NCBI GenBank assembly: GCA_003427395.1
Contig: BFEA01000079.1
Location: 587,448 to 649,578, forward strand
Reading direction: 5' to 3'
Length of the DNA: 62,131 bases
Source: Chara braunii
Taxonomy: Eukaryota > Streptophyta > Charophyceae > Charales > Characeae
The position numbers and the translations under genes were made by a program. This document shows positions 32,538-43,210 of the stretch, one piece after another (position 1 is the first letter of the stretch; each line of letters begins with the position of its first letter). The notes under the pieces are model-generated. The model had not been told where the DNA came from, ran no database searches, and worked only from the letters and a program-made list of their open reading frames with translations.

Positions 32538-33426
32538 ACCGTTCTCAATTCTCTACCTTCAGCCTCCCCTCGTTCTTCCCCACTTTCTGGCAGCCAGCCC
32601 TCCATCCCCGCCCCTCCTTCTGTGTGCGGCCGCTTACAGTCCCGCTCATCAAGCCATTGCAGTGGGAAATATGGTGTGAGAATTACTCCACCCTTTCTCT
32701 GTGCCTAGTCGAGATCGAGCTGACGTGGACGCGAGACAGTGAGCATCACGCCGTGAGTGAGAACGTGGAGTTGCTTATAATCCAAGCTTGGAGGACAGAG
32801 GTGGAGGGAGACCTTCTCGGATTCGTCTTCAGAACAGTAGAACCAGGACATCGGCAAAAGATCGTGTGGGAACTCTTGGTCCCCTTCACGCAGCTGCTCG
32901 ACGATCTTCCAACCGACATCGTCTCGCATTGCGACGAGAATCCGGCGCCGCACGTTCTTTCGCGAAGTTTAACGTCGTACCTGCAATGGTCGGCTTGTCT
33001 GGAGGATCGTGGGGGAGGCGGTAGCTACCCATCTCTGCGGAGTATCTGAATCCCTGGGGGATAATCGATGTTCTTTTCTTTCAACCCCGAATGGTGTCGG
33101 AGGAGGAGGCGGTAGAGGCAGAGGAGGAGGACGAGGAGGAAGAAACCACTGAAGAGGATGAAAGTTATAGTGAGTATAGCGAACAAGAGTCGGGGGCGGT
33201 GAGCGAAGAAGAAGAAGAAGAAGAAGAAGAAGAAGAAGAAGAAGAAGAAGAAGAAGAAGAAGAAGAAGAAGAAGAAAAAGAAGAAAAAGAAGAAGAAGAA
33301 GAAGAAGAAGAAGAAGAAGAAGAAGAAGAAGAAGAAGAAGAAGAAGAGGAATCCGAGTGGGAAAGTTTGGGAGGAGAGGCCGACCAGGCGGAAGTCCAAG
33401 AAGAGGATCCCGCCACAGCTGCGTGA
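32525..33426 (+). pseudogene. accessory frame 2 of element A, acidic tail (unknown family)
   Basis: The first part (to 33049) carries VEIELTW, ENVELLIIQAW, WELLVPFTQLLDDLPTDIVS and LQWSACLED, matching element B frame 42551-43210 (VRCHW, LVLAQVW, YELLTFRSQLIDDLATNIIS, VIWANCIED). Around 33050 the frame shifts, and the acidic tail continues at 33091-33426 as a long Glu run. In B the equivalent tail is only moderately acidic (EEESEARSTSKEEQE). Function unknown; the conserved core looks globular and the tail disordered. Confidence 0.55.
33208..33349 (+). repeat. (GAA)n microsatellite
   Basis: About 45 GAA units with two AAA interruptions, coding Glu in accessory frame 2. Element B has no comparable run, so it expanded within A. 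Confidence 0.95.
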
Positions 33427-33535
33427 AGGAGGGAAGAGATAGCGGCAAGGAAGCGGCCGTTGGAACATTCAAGCGACACAGACTTGCCAATCCCGAATGA
33501 CCCGACCAGAGATCCCGAACCGCCCGTGACCGAAG

Positions 33536-34162
33536 ATGAGCTCCCTCCTGCATAGACATCGAGCGCGCCGGCGCGGAGGCGACGAAGCCGCTCCCCCTTC
33601 CCTTCCCCCCGTCCCTCAGTTCGAACACATGGCGATGCGGGGCATCGGGCTACATCCCCGGTCGTTATCCCGTCATCCCCTTGACTTTATGACCCTCCGG
33701 CAGATCGATACCCCGCTCTCCTTCCCTCGTAACCCCTTCCCGACTTCCACCTTCCATCACTTCTACGCCACTCGCCTTGCTGTCACGGTGTATCCCCACC
33801 CTACCACGAGATGTGCCTCCTACTCTTTCTCCCTCCACGTTCTTCTCTTCAGTGTCGCATGGCGGGGACACAACATGGTCGAAGTCTACTGCACGATCAC
33901 GGGAACTATCCCCACGTGCGCTGACTATGATCAGTTCCGCACGGCCTTGCTCCGCACCTTCCCGACCCTCTATCCCGACTACCTCGCTTCTCTCCCCCAT
34001 AGCGGTCGCCGATTCCCCCGCATACATCGCATTGTCAGATACCAAGAGCTGCCGAAGACGGTAGTGGGAATGGAGAACTTCTTACCTCCACTCCCAAGTG
34101 ACCCTCCCCCTCGGCATGCCCCCATGTACCGATTCCCTTATCCTCTCCCTGCGGGTCATTAA
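33536..34162 (+). CDS. accessory frame 3 of element A (unknown family)
   Basis: A 208-codon open frame. The core matches element B (41870-42535): (S/Y)R(H/R)PLD(F/Y), LLFSVAWR against LLCSVAWR, YCTITGT-P against YCIISETFP, FPTLYPDYLASL against IPTLYPDYLLSL, and RFPRIHRIV against RFPRVHRIV. The N-terminus is Arg-rich and the C-terminus Pro-rich. No known domain, no clear membrane segment. It is the last gene before the 3' LTR. The first residues and start codon are uncertain. Confidence 0.55.
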   Translation: MSSLLHRHRARRRGGDEAAPPSLPPVPQFEHMAMRGIGLHPRSLSRHPLDFMTLRQIDTPLSFPRNPFPTSTFHHFYATRLAVTVYPHPTTRCASYSFSLHVLLFSVAWRGHNMVEVYCTITGTIPTCADYDQFRTALLRTFPTLYPDYLASLPHSGRRFPRIHRIVRYQELPKTVVGMENFLPPLPSDPPPRHAPMYRFPYPLPAGH

Positions 34163-34418
34163 CGCACCATCAGATCTGATGACGTGTCAACAGGAGGATT
34201 CCCACACTCATATCCTACGGTAATGACATGTGTAAATTGGCAAGATCCCCCACCACCTCCCCTGTCCGTGGGTCAGATTGCCCTTCCCGGGGAACTTGTA
34301 GGATAGAGCCCACGTATGCCACGTTGGATGACTTCCACACTCTTATCGCACGGTAAGTGGAAGGTAGAAAGCTCCGCGCTGTCGATCGATTAGAGAGATC
34401 GGCGTGTGTTGCAACATC

Positions 34419-34438
34419 GAGCAAGCAGGAGCTTGCTC
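34419..34438 (+). repeat. 8-bp hairpin just before the 3' LTR
   Basis: GAGCAAGC-AGGA-GCTTGCTC, a perfect stem, 28 bases upstream of the 3' LTR. Confidence 0.8.
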
Positions 34439-34466
34439 AAGATTGGAACCCCCTGGGCGTCACATA

Positions 34467-37120
34467 TGTGACGAACCACTTTCTGTGTCGCGCGACTTTC
34501 TGCGCAATGACAATGAGGGGTCTGGAGATGGGAGGGTTGGGCAAATTACGGGGAGTGGGATCGGCGGGTGAATTGCGTCGGTGTCCTCGCTTCTTTCTTT
34601 TCCTTCGCTTCGCTTCTTCTCCTTCGGCGGTGATGAGACAGGCCCGGGGCAGACGGTTGAGTGTGCGCGCCCCGTTGGGCGTGATCAATAACGGTTGGCG
34701 ATGGTTCTTTCTTGCTCTGCTGAGAGTAAAAGGGGGTGAACTGAGAATTTTGGCGCGATAAACGTGAGAGAGCTTTCCGGTTTTCTTTTTAATTTTTCCT
34801 TTCAACTAAGGACGATCCCCCAAGGGCTCTCGTAATTTTGATTTCTTTTTGTTTTTCTTCCGTCTCGTCGGATTTTTTTCTGTTGCAATTTTGAGTTCAG
34901 ATAGGAATTTAGGACTCTTTGAATTTCTTGCCGCGCGGCGCCTCTTTCTTGCTCGCATCTTCCTGCAGCGGGAACGAAATTCTGGCTCGACGGCGCCTTA
35001 ATCTTGCTTGCAACTGTAATTTTTGGGCGGGCGGCATTGTAACTGTATCTTTCTTCTTTCACCTTCTTCCCTCCTTCTTCCTTTTCCTTGCTACGTCTGA
35101 TTGGGCGGCGCGGTGCATGATCAGATCGATGCGTGGAGTGTGGCTACGTCCCCCACGCCGTGGTCTGGCCATGCAAACTGTAGGCATTGCCTTCCCTTCT
35201 CCTCTTTCTAATCCCTGCAATCTCGCACTCTTCGCGCACGCATGCATGCTATAAATCTTGTCGTCACGATTAAATATCTCTCCTAATTTTTTTTTGGAAG
35301 CTCGAGGTTAGTGCAATCAGTGAGGGTCGACTAATGAGCGAAGTAAGAGGTGAGTTGATGTGGGAGTTGGGCAACCCGACGAGCTGGTACCAAGTGCGCG
35401 GGGTTGACGTGTAGGCCACGACGGACTGTGGCGCACGGGCGAACCTGACGGGCGCATGTGGACTAAGCGGGGTGACAACGTCGTTGGTGGGTGCGAGACG
35501 ACGGACTGTCCGCATCGGGAAGGGAGAAAGAGCATAGAGGGATGGGTGTGAGACTGTAATCTTTTCTTGTTGTTTCTCAAGTCTTTGTATATAAAATTTT
35601 AGCTTTGGGCGAGGCGCCCTTGTTTTGCACTTCGACGGCTTGCTATCATGTGATGAATGGGTTTAATGTCCGTCCTTCTTGTCTTCTACTCGCCCCATGG
35701 GATGGACTTGATGATCTGGTAATGCTTGAATATCCGATGTTTGACACAATACCCCCGGGATTATCCAACTCTTGCAGCGCCGATCTATCCCCACTCTAAT
35801 GATTGGCAGATGAAATAAGTTTGATGCTGTTGTGGTGCGTCTATATATTCTGAATGGCGTTGAGATATCCACAGGCCATGTCAATTTGCGAACAAAAATG
35901 ACTGAGAAATTATTATATGATTACACGAACATTCTTTTGCATAGGTGATTGGCTGATAGATCGATCCACAACGGACCAACCCCACGAGTCCGCGTGTAAG
36001 TGCGATCTGACGAGCGCGACTTACACGCGCACCCATGAGGCCGGCCCGCAACCCCGAATGGACTTAGCACGATAGATCTCGATATGAATGATTGAATCCC
36101 GGGTGGGGACAAATTAAGGTCCCGACACCCTCTGACATACGGAACGAGATTGATAGCCTGAGGAAACTAGCTGCATGGTTGAGTCGGTACGCTAACGGAT
36201 CGCTTCTCGATTATTAGTGCAGTTTAGGACGTAATCAACTGGCTAGTGCGCACGCACATGTAAGACAACGGCTGTCCTCGGACTTGCCATCTACACGAGC
36301 GCCTGCAAAAGCCAGCTACGATCTCGCCCCGTAGGAAGATGTGTGTGCATGAATTCGGTTGAACGAAACATGGTGATAGGTTCCCCTTTCTGGATCACCG
36401 ATCGCAAAAGCCTGAGGGACCCAGAATACCGAGCGTATTGGGAGAGGGAACAGATCCGCCGGCAGCGGATCCGACAACATTGCCACCTACGGAACCCTGG
36501 GCACCTTGAGTACCCCTGCCGGACTGAAAACAAGCGACTGTGCAGAGGCGACTTCCAGCTGGCAATCAACCAAGACCCGAGGATTCCCGACTATCCCGAC
36601 AGCCGAAACCAGCAATATCTTCTAACTCCAGGCTTCGTTGCCATCACCACTGACTTCCCTCCCTATTATACCGTCGTCCCTTACCACCGGTTACTCGTGG
36701 TCCTCTAGGATTCCATAGCCCGTTTCTGGCCCCGTCCGCCGTGCTCGGAGTGTCGGCAGCCCGACGAGCATTGGCAGGCGAGGGTCCCACAACGAGCCCA
36801 TCCGAGGACAGAGCGAGGAGAACCCAGCTCGTCTTCATCGGACCCCGAGACTTGCGACGACCGGCAGCGGTACGAGCACTCCCACAGAGACACCCGTAGC
36901 ACCCCACCCAGGCCTAGGCAGCACGATCGATCATCCCCCCATCTCTGAGCCGGAAGACGCTTGCACTTCTACCCCTGAAACTGGCCACAGGAGATCTCAG
37001 TTCCGACCTGGGACTCCATCCGAAAACCCCAAAAATCCTTGGCACACCCCTTTTCACACTTCCAAGCCCCCATCCCACTCCGATCATGAAGTCGCGCTGG
37101 GCGTGAGGTTGGGCGTCACA
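34467..37120 (+). repeat. 3' LTR of element A
   Basis: Starts TGTGACGAACC and ends GGGCGTCACA; the terminal hexamers TGTGAC/GTCACA are a perfect inverted repeat. It is immediately preceded by GGAACCCCCTGGGCGTCACA, where a polypurine tract is expected. Carries its own TATA box (35250-35256) and a 121-codon copy of the LTR frame (36343-36708). Confidence 0.85.
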
Positions 37121-38588
37121 GATGTGGTCCAGCGGCGTTAGCACGGACATCCCCGCCCTCCAACGTCTGCATAGTCCCCCAACGTCCCCCAATGGCTACT
37201 GTTGGCGGTGGGCCTCCATCGGGTGGCATCGTCGTTTTCGACCGGCATCATGCGGTCTCGTGGGCTCGAGGAACGTATTCCTAGTTCCCCAACGCCCAAA
37301 ACGGCTATTGTTGGCTGTGGGCCTCCATCGGGCGGTGTCGTTGTTTTCGGCCGGCATCAACGGTCGGAATTTTTTTTTTTCCCGGCGGCGCCATCAGTCC
37401 ATCCACAGAAGAGATTTCTTCACAAGCGTCGTATTCCCATGCATGTCATCACATGCTGCGCGCCTGATAAGACTCTTGCCTTCTCGGTCGCCGTGTGCGC
37501 ATTGCTTCCCTCTCCACTTTGCAGTTCATGGCCGACCTGTACCGCAGGCTCCCTCTGTTGCTCCTCATCGCTGTGCTGCTTCTGGTGGTCCCTCTGCTGC
37601 TCCTCGACGCTGTGCTGCTTCTCGTTGAAGTAGTCATCTGTGGCATCGTCGCATTGTCGAAGGTCTTCCCATGCCCCCCCCGTCGTGCATTTGATCCACC
37701 ACCTCGGTGTCGCTCGTGGAATGACGCCGCAACCCAACGTGTAGCACAACTCAATGACAACCTCCGAAGTTGCCAAGTGGTCGGGGCAGTCATCCGCAAC
37801 TTGCATCAGCATCCTTTTTCTATGCGCACGCAACTGCTCCTTCATTTGTCCCAACGCCCTCTCCTCCCGACAACGAAGAATAACGGTTGACACGGTCTCC
37901 GCCACGACTGCCCGCTCAAGCGGTGTCAACAGAGCACGTTCGCCCTCTCCTCCGCCCTCCATCACCACCACCTCCACAGGGATGACGTCTCTCCGCTCCC
38001 GTCTCAATCCTCGCACCCTAGAGACGTAACCTGCTCACCCCCCGAGGAGAGGTCCTAGAAGCTGCCACCTTTTAGTGGATGTCGTGCCCCTGGTGGAACA
38101 GCGTGTGACGGCGCGGACGATGTGGAGGAGAAGCTCGATGGTAATGGACGCACCCGGTGCACGCACGTACGCTGACCGGGAGGTGAGCGGAAGGGACGCC
38201 GCCGCTAAGGCCGATTCAGCCCTGCAACATCTGCGCGCTGCAAGCCGAATGTCATCGTTGTCACCACAACTGTACTTTAAATTTTGAATTTCAATCGTAG
38301 AGGTCCCTTTTTTTTATTTTATTTTTCGTGGCCTGCCTCATGCCCTTTTCCGCCGGACGTCGCTGGACCACGCCGTCTCCACACGGACACCGGACGCTGG
38401 ACCATGGACACCCCCACCCGCGGCCGCATATCTTCGTATGAAAATGGCCGCGGGCAAGCCACAAGGAAATGTCCTCGGGGCACGTCCCCAAGGAGATGTG
38501 GAACGACGCTGCTAAATTCCCTTAGGAGCCACAAGGAAAATTCCTTGTGGCTCAAGGAACTCGTACTAAGGAGTGTCTAAGGACGCCC
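37121..38588 (-). mobile_element. PIF/Harbinger-like transposon copy 2, right part
   Basis: Resumes copy 2 after element A. The first 50 bases (37121-37170) repeat the sequence left of the 5' LTR. It is collinear with copy 1 to the right end GGAGTGTCTAAGGACGCCC at 38570-38588. Holds the open transposase-like frame on the minus strand. Confidence 0.75.
37420..38016 (-). CDS. N-terminal transposase-like fragment, Harbinger-like element
   Basis: 198 open codons. A basic start (RRERRDVIPVEV), a helix TVILRCREERALGQMKEQLR, then WWIKCTTGGAWEDLRQCDD and ATDDYFNEKQH, a layout I associate with the region just before the catalytic domain of PIF/Harbinger (DDE_Tnp_4) transposases. After EKQH it runs into a Gln/Glu-rich repeat and ends, so the DDE domain is deleted. 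It cannot catalyse transposition. The tail repeats come from about 45-base direct repeats at 37540-37650. Confidence 0.5.
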   Translation of the reverse strand: MRGLRRERRDVIPVEVVVMEGGGEGERALLTPLERAVVAETVSTVILRCREERALGQMKEQLRAHRKRMLMQVADDCPDHLATSEVVIELCYTLGCGVIPRATPRWWIKCTTGGAWEDLRQCDDATDDYFNEKQHSVEEQQRDHQKQHSDEEQQREPAVQVGHELQSGEGSNAHTATEKARVLSGAQHVMTCMGIRRL

Positions 38589-39210
38589 CTTCTCCAATTG
38601 GAGAGTTCATGAAAGGAAATTTGCAACGAATCTTTGTTGGGGAAAAAAAAAGTTGAAGGATTTGGGCCTCGCGCTGTGCGACCACACGAGGCACCATTTG
38701 GGCAATTGCTAGAAAGTCTATCTCGTGTCTTTTGTGATTTGTTGCCGCTATGAGACCCGGCGGGGTGGCATTTCAGCAAAATCGGGATAGCAAAATTCAC
38801 AGATTTTGTTGCTATGCCACCACCCTTACTTTCGATGGGTCATTTGCCGAGCTCTGAAGCGTGTTGTGAGCAGAATAAAAACCCAAGAAAACTGGAGGGA
38901 GCTTCAATTTGGCTGGCTTCATCGGGCATCGGGTCGGCCAGCGGTCAAGTGTTGTGTGGCCTTCTCTATGTTGCCACATGCTCATGAATGCCAATGAAGC
39001 AGAGGTTGGCCTAACCCTAAGCACGAGGTCCCACTTGTGTGATGAAAGGTGTGACGCTTAACCTCACGCCTTGTGCTGCTTTCCGGTCAGAGTATTTTGG
39101 TTCGCGGAAAGACCCGTGAAGAACAACAAAGATGGGGTGTCCCAAGGATTTTTGGGAAAATTGAGTGTGGGGACACAGACAAAACTGAGATCCCCCCTAT
39201 TGGCCCGACT
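38589..39210. other. gene-free stretch
   Basis: No coding frame or repeat recognised; lies between the right end of the transposon and the part I can assign to element B. It may include the end of the B LTR. Confidence 0.5.
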
Positions 39211-39837
39211 TTAGTAAGAAGGGATCCGTTGCCGCGTGGGTTGAAGAAAAATGCTCGCGCGGGGCTCACGGGATGAGAATTTTAATCCAAAAAGTAGTGC
39301 TTTACTTCCCGGCAGGCCGTTGCCCTTCGTTTCGAATGAAAGGGGGGGGGGTACACATGTAGTATCCCGTTTTCGGATGAGGTCCCGTCGGCATTCACTA
39401 CACATCTTTGAGTCTGACGTGGAGGGTCTCAATCGAGTAGCTCTCTCCTTGTGTTCATCCTCGCCATGTGTGTGGTAATGGAAGCCCTTGGCTTTGTAAC
39501 GCTCAGTATGACGATAGTCGCTGCATAGAGTGCTAGGCCAATGAGGCACCGCTGCCGACCACAGGATGACGATCAACTCATTAAACGACAACAACAATGA
39601 ATAAGGCGGAAAGTGCATATCGATGATGATGAATCCCGCACCGATGAATCTTGAACACCGGGTCTCCGGTGGGAAGTAATAACGCCCGCCGACCTTGGCG
39701 ACGGCTTCTCGTACGTCCCACTCGCAGACACGTGTCCTCTCCTCGTTGTACGGAAAGGGGCGCGGCGGGGGCACCGGAAGTCGATGCCCAGTCAGATTGG
39801 GGCTGTCAATCCACATGGCAACAAGGACAAAGCGCAC
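39211..39837 (-). CDS. possible ORF0-like frame in LTR of element B
   Basis: 208 open codons with a CSECRR Cys motif, a GF-FPPY segment at about residues 68-79 and an Arg-rich C-terminus. The similarity to the LTR frame of A is limited to a short segment and the order of features, so the relationship is tentative. No known domain. Confidence 0.3.
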   Translation of the reverse strand: MRFVLVAMWIDSPNLTGHRLPVPPPRPFPYNEERTRVCEWDVREAVAKVGGRYYFPPETRCSRFIGAGFIIIDMHFPPYSLLLSFNELIVILWSAAVPHWPSTLCSDYRHTERYKAKGFHYHTHGEDEHKERATRLRPSTSDSKMCSECRRDLIRKRDTTCVPPPLSFETKGNGLPGSKALLFGLKFSSREPRASIFLQPTRQRIPSY

Positions 39838-41349
39838 GATTAATCATTCATTCGACACACTATTCAATCCTATCCCGCGTTCATATGAACAATCAATCAA
39901 CATCCCAGTCATGCCGACATAGGTTCTCAGGCACAATCCACTTCATGCACATATCAAGTGAGAGGAGAGAAATCAACATAACCCACCTATTATAGTAGAA
40001 ACGTAGCAGAAGGAAGGTGTGGGGGAGAAGAGGCGTAAATCAGAGGAGGGAAGTGAACAAAAGATAACTACACAAGAAAGTCCGACGATCTTGACGAGAA
40101 ATTTCGGCTCAATTGCCGGGTGAACGGAACTCATGCTCGAAGACTTATACTTTGAGACAAAAGAGGCGCATCCGCCATAAAATTTCACTATGGCCCCAGA
40201 CCATACATCCACTTAACCTTCGATTCGAACCTCACCCCGGCACTGACGATCCCGGCCGTCACGTGCTACTCCCACCATTGCGATCATCACCCCGCCGAGT
40301 TAGTCTCTGCACGGTCTTGCCTGGATCCCACAGTCCGTCGGGCGATCCAGCGCACAACTGACAAGGCTACAGGTAGCCCGTCAGGACTTTTCGACTCGCA
40401 CCTTCACACGTACCACCTAGCCACTGCTTCCCGGAAGCAAGCTGATGAGTTGAGAGAGAAATTTTCGGTAGCGCTTGCGAGACTTATAGTTGCGGAAAAG
40501 GAGGTAGATGCTAGGAAGGGTTAGGACTGAGGTAGGTAGAGGTAGGGGAAGGTTCGGGGATATTCGCCCAACGAAAGCCATGTCGATCCTTTGGATCCCA
40601 ATTGAATCGTCGAGTAACAACAATTTCCTTCTTACACGGCGCATCTCTTTGGCTAGAGGGGAGGAGGAGGAAATCGACAGGGTATTCCGACACAAAGATT
40701 AGAGCGGGAAGAAAAAGGGTGCGAAGGATAGCGCGACACGAAACCAAGATTCAGACGATCAAGAAAGAGAAAAGGCGCGCGAGGCAAAGCAGAGATGGAA
40801 AAACGGTTACAGAGAGAGGAGCGTGAGCGCGCAGAAGAGAGTGTCAAAGGTAGCGAGGGAAACGAAGGGGTGGGGGAAGAGGCGCTCGCGTGCATGGCAC
40901 CGAGACGAAAGCAAAAAGAGCACCAAAACAGTTACAAATTATTCATAATCCTACGCTAATTCAAAATTGAAAAAAAACACCAGTTCCACATGTAGAGTGA
41001 ATATGGGAAAAAGTCCTACGCCTATTCGGATTCACACAGGAATTCCCAGAGTTTTCCGAGACGAAGTCGATAACATTTACGAACAAAAAGGACACGTCGG
41101 GTCCCGCTTATTCCAGAATTCCTAACCGTCGAGCCAAATCCCCAGCGCGCTCGCTAAGGCGCGCGTAATTCCCATGTATTTCCCGAATTGCGAAAAGATG
41201 GAATTCTAAAAACCGATCAAAATGACAAGGGGCATGCCTCTTCTGATTACGAGTAATGCACATCAATTCATGAAAACACAAAAAGGAGCCTCTTCGCTCT
41301 GGTTGCAAAATATCACAAAAAGAGGGGGGTTGAAAGATGGCGCATCACA
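39211..41349 (-). repeat. 3' LTR of element B (right border clear, left unclear)
   Basis: Begins (minus strand) TGTGATGCGCC at 41349. There is no second LTR in the window to compare, so the end is not defined. It carries the minus-strand frame 39211-39837 (208 codons), whose GFIIIDMHFPPYS segment resembles the LTR frame of element A. The remainder, 39840-41340, has no other recognised feature. Confidence 0.45.
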
Positions 41350-41869
41350 TATGTGACACTCAGGGGGTTCCAAAATTTTGCGATCTCTTGATTGCATGCA
41401 TGAAAACTAGTTTACATGGTGGAGGGGGAAGAAGGGGGCGCGGGGATGAATGAGGAACCGAGCGTATCATGATGAACAAAATCTTGTATTCGCACTAGAT
41501 CGGGTCAGAGATAAGGTTAACCGACCCCTTAATTTTCACCCTCATTTATTAAAAAAACAAAGGGTCATTTTAACCATACTTTATACCAAAAAAACAAAAA
41601 AACAAAAAAACATGATCCCCACTACACTTTTCAGGGTGGTGAAGGTTACCCTAGGGGTGAAAAGTGAGGGTACCCGTTAGCCATTTGTGTCGGGTCAAAG
41701 TCCATGTTGACGCTAACTTCAATTGCAATGTCTTTGCGAATCCGTTGGCTCGTTCTTTTAGGATCTCTACCATCCAGCCCTGTCATATTAAACTCCCTGC
41801 CTCTTTGATTGGCGGAGGTCATCCAGGTGACACCATCATGGTCCGCCGATCTTGCCTGCTTCTGCTCAG

Positions 41870-42535
41870 TCACTGAAAGTTCGCTCGATGGTAACTGACG
41901 AGGAGAAGGTTGTGGAGTGGTCTAGGCCATTTAGCCGGGAGCGGAGGGAAGTAGTCATATGCTCCGTCACCGAAATCGACAAAGTGGACGATTCGGTGCA
42001 CTCGAGGGAATCGATGGTTGGGTCGGGAGAGGGATAGGAGGTAGTCGGGGTACAGGGTAGGGATAGTGCGAAGGATGTTATCACATAGGGACTCATAGTC
42101 CTCTACTGCAGGAAAGGTCTCGGAGATGATGCAATACAACTGCATATGGTTGTACTATCTCTAGGCGAGAAAGGCCCCGAAGATGATGCAATACAACTCC
42201 ATATGGTTGTACTGTCTCCAGGCGACACTGCAGAGAAGGATGTTGAGAGGGAAAGACAAGGAGCGATGAGGGAAGACTTTGCATAAGTGTCGCACGACAA
42301 AGTGGTGGCAGAAGAGTTGGTTGGCAAAAATGCGGTAGGTTAGAGGGAACTCGATGTGGGGAAGAGGAGAAAAGGAAAGATAATCAAGAGGGCGACGGTA
42401 GATTGGACGAGGACGGAGTGCTCGTGCGGGGAGGAGGACAAGGACGAAGCGCGGAGGGGGTGTATGAGGAGGGAGATGGTGAGCGAGAGCGGCGGCGGGA
42501 GGATTCTGTGTCATCGTGTCGACTGACGACGTCAC
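41870..42535 (-). pseudogene. accessory frame 3 of element B
   Basis: Same family as 33536-34162 in A (TLYPDYLLSL, RFPRVHRIV, LLCSVAWR). A 57-base tandem duplication (42125-42238) interrupts it, and two Gln codons in the duplicate read TAG. It follows accessory frame 2 in the same reading frame, separated only by a TGA, so in an intact element frames 2 and 3 might be one protein or be linked by readthrough. Confidence 0.55.
42125..42238. repeat. 57-bp tandem duplication
   Basis: GATGATGCAATACAACT...GTTGTACT occurs at 42125 and 42182. The unit is 19 codons long. Several differences show it is not recent. Confidence 0.85.
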
Positions 42536-42550
42536 TAGGGACTTCGGGGT

Positions 42551-43210
42551 TCAGAGCAGATCCTTCCGGGGCTTGGGTGCTGATGCCTCCTGTTCTTCTT
42601 TCGATGTCGATCTGGCTTCCGACTCTTCTTCCGCCGACAGACCCGTGATAGCTATGCGACCTGGATCATCGTCCGATGGCACCTTGCCTCGTGCCTGATG
42701 AGCGTTCCAGGACCCGTCCAGATCGGAATTATCCGGCGCAAGAGCGTCCACGTCCAGATAGCACCAAACCGTGGGATCATGATCGCTCAAGTATTGAGAG
42801 AAATCCTCTATGCAGTTCGCCCAAATTACTGTTGGCGTCAACGTCCTTTCCAAAGTGACAGGCTTGGCTGGGCTATGATTGCTTGGATTGAAGGAGATGA
42901 TGTTTGTCGCCAGATCGTCGATGAGCTGGGATCGGAAAGTGAGGAGCTCGTAGGCGACAGTCGTTCTACCTCGTTCAACAATCTCTCCACAAAGAAGTCC
43001 AACTAAAGTGTCACAGGTCTCTGTCTCCGTTGGCCACACCTGCGCTAACACTAGCGAGCTCTCGTTATAGATCTCCAACTCCCGATTGTTGTAGTATCGA
43101 GCCCAGTGACACCTCACCGTTAGCATGCACACGCTGATCGGCGCGAATTTAGTCCACTTGTGGATGCAAGAAGGATGGAAGGGAGGGATCGTAGCGGGGC
43201 GAATCTCCAA
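42551..43210 (-). CDS. accessory frame 2 of element B
   Basis: An intact 219-codon frame. Core ESSLVLAQVW, YELLTFRSQLIDDLATNIIS and VIWANCIEDF match element A; then an Asp/Glu-rich, probably disordered tail ending PKPRKDLL. Starts 62 bases after frame 1. No known domain recognised. Its survival as an open frame in a decaying element argues that it was a real coding region. Confidence 0.6.
   Translation of the reverse strand: MEIRPATIPPFHPSCIHKWTKFAPISVCMLTVRCHWARYYNNRELEIYNESSLVLAQVWPTETETCDTLVGLLCGEIVERGRTTVAYELLTFRSQLIDDLATNIISFNPSNHSPAKPVTLERTLTPTVIWANCIEDFSQYLSDHDPTVWCYLDVDALAPDNSDLDGSWNAHQARGKVPSDDDPGRIAITGLSAEEESEARSTSKEEQEASAPKPRKDLL

Larger units (their letters stand above)
23220..37120 (+). 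mobile_element. LTR retrotransposon A (Ty3/gypsy type, extra genes)
   Basis: 13.9 kb element: LTRs of 2711 and 2654 bases, an initiator-Met tRNA primer site, then gag, protease, RT-RNase H, PHD-integrase and three unassigned frames before the 3' LTR. The order protease-RT-RNase H-integrase is that of Ty3/gypsy (Metaviridae). The outer ends are TGTG(G/A)C...GTCACA. It sits inside Harbinger-like copy 2. LTRs differ by many substitutions and small indels and most frames are interrupted, so the copy is old and inactive. Element B (39211-48153, minus) is a diverged relative. Confidence 0.85.

Noticed and set aside
33091-33426. Host nucleolar-type acidic protein
   Set aside because: The Glu run is a (GAA)n array within the accessory region of element A.
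32052-34162. Envelope gene downstream of integrase
   Set aside because: None of the three frames has a signal peptide, transmembrane span or Cys pattern expected of an envelope.
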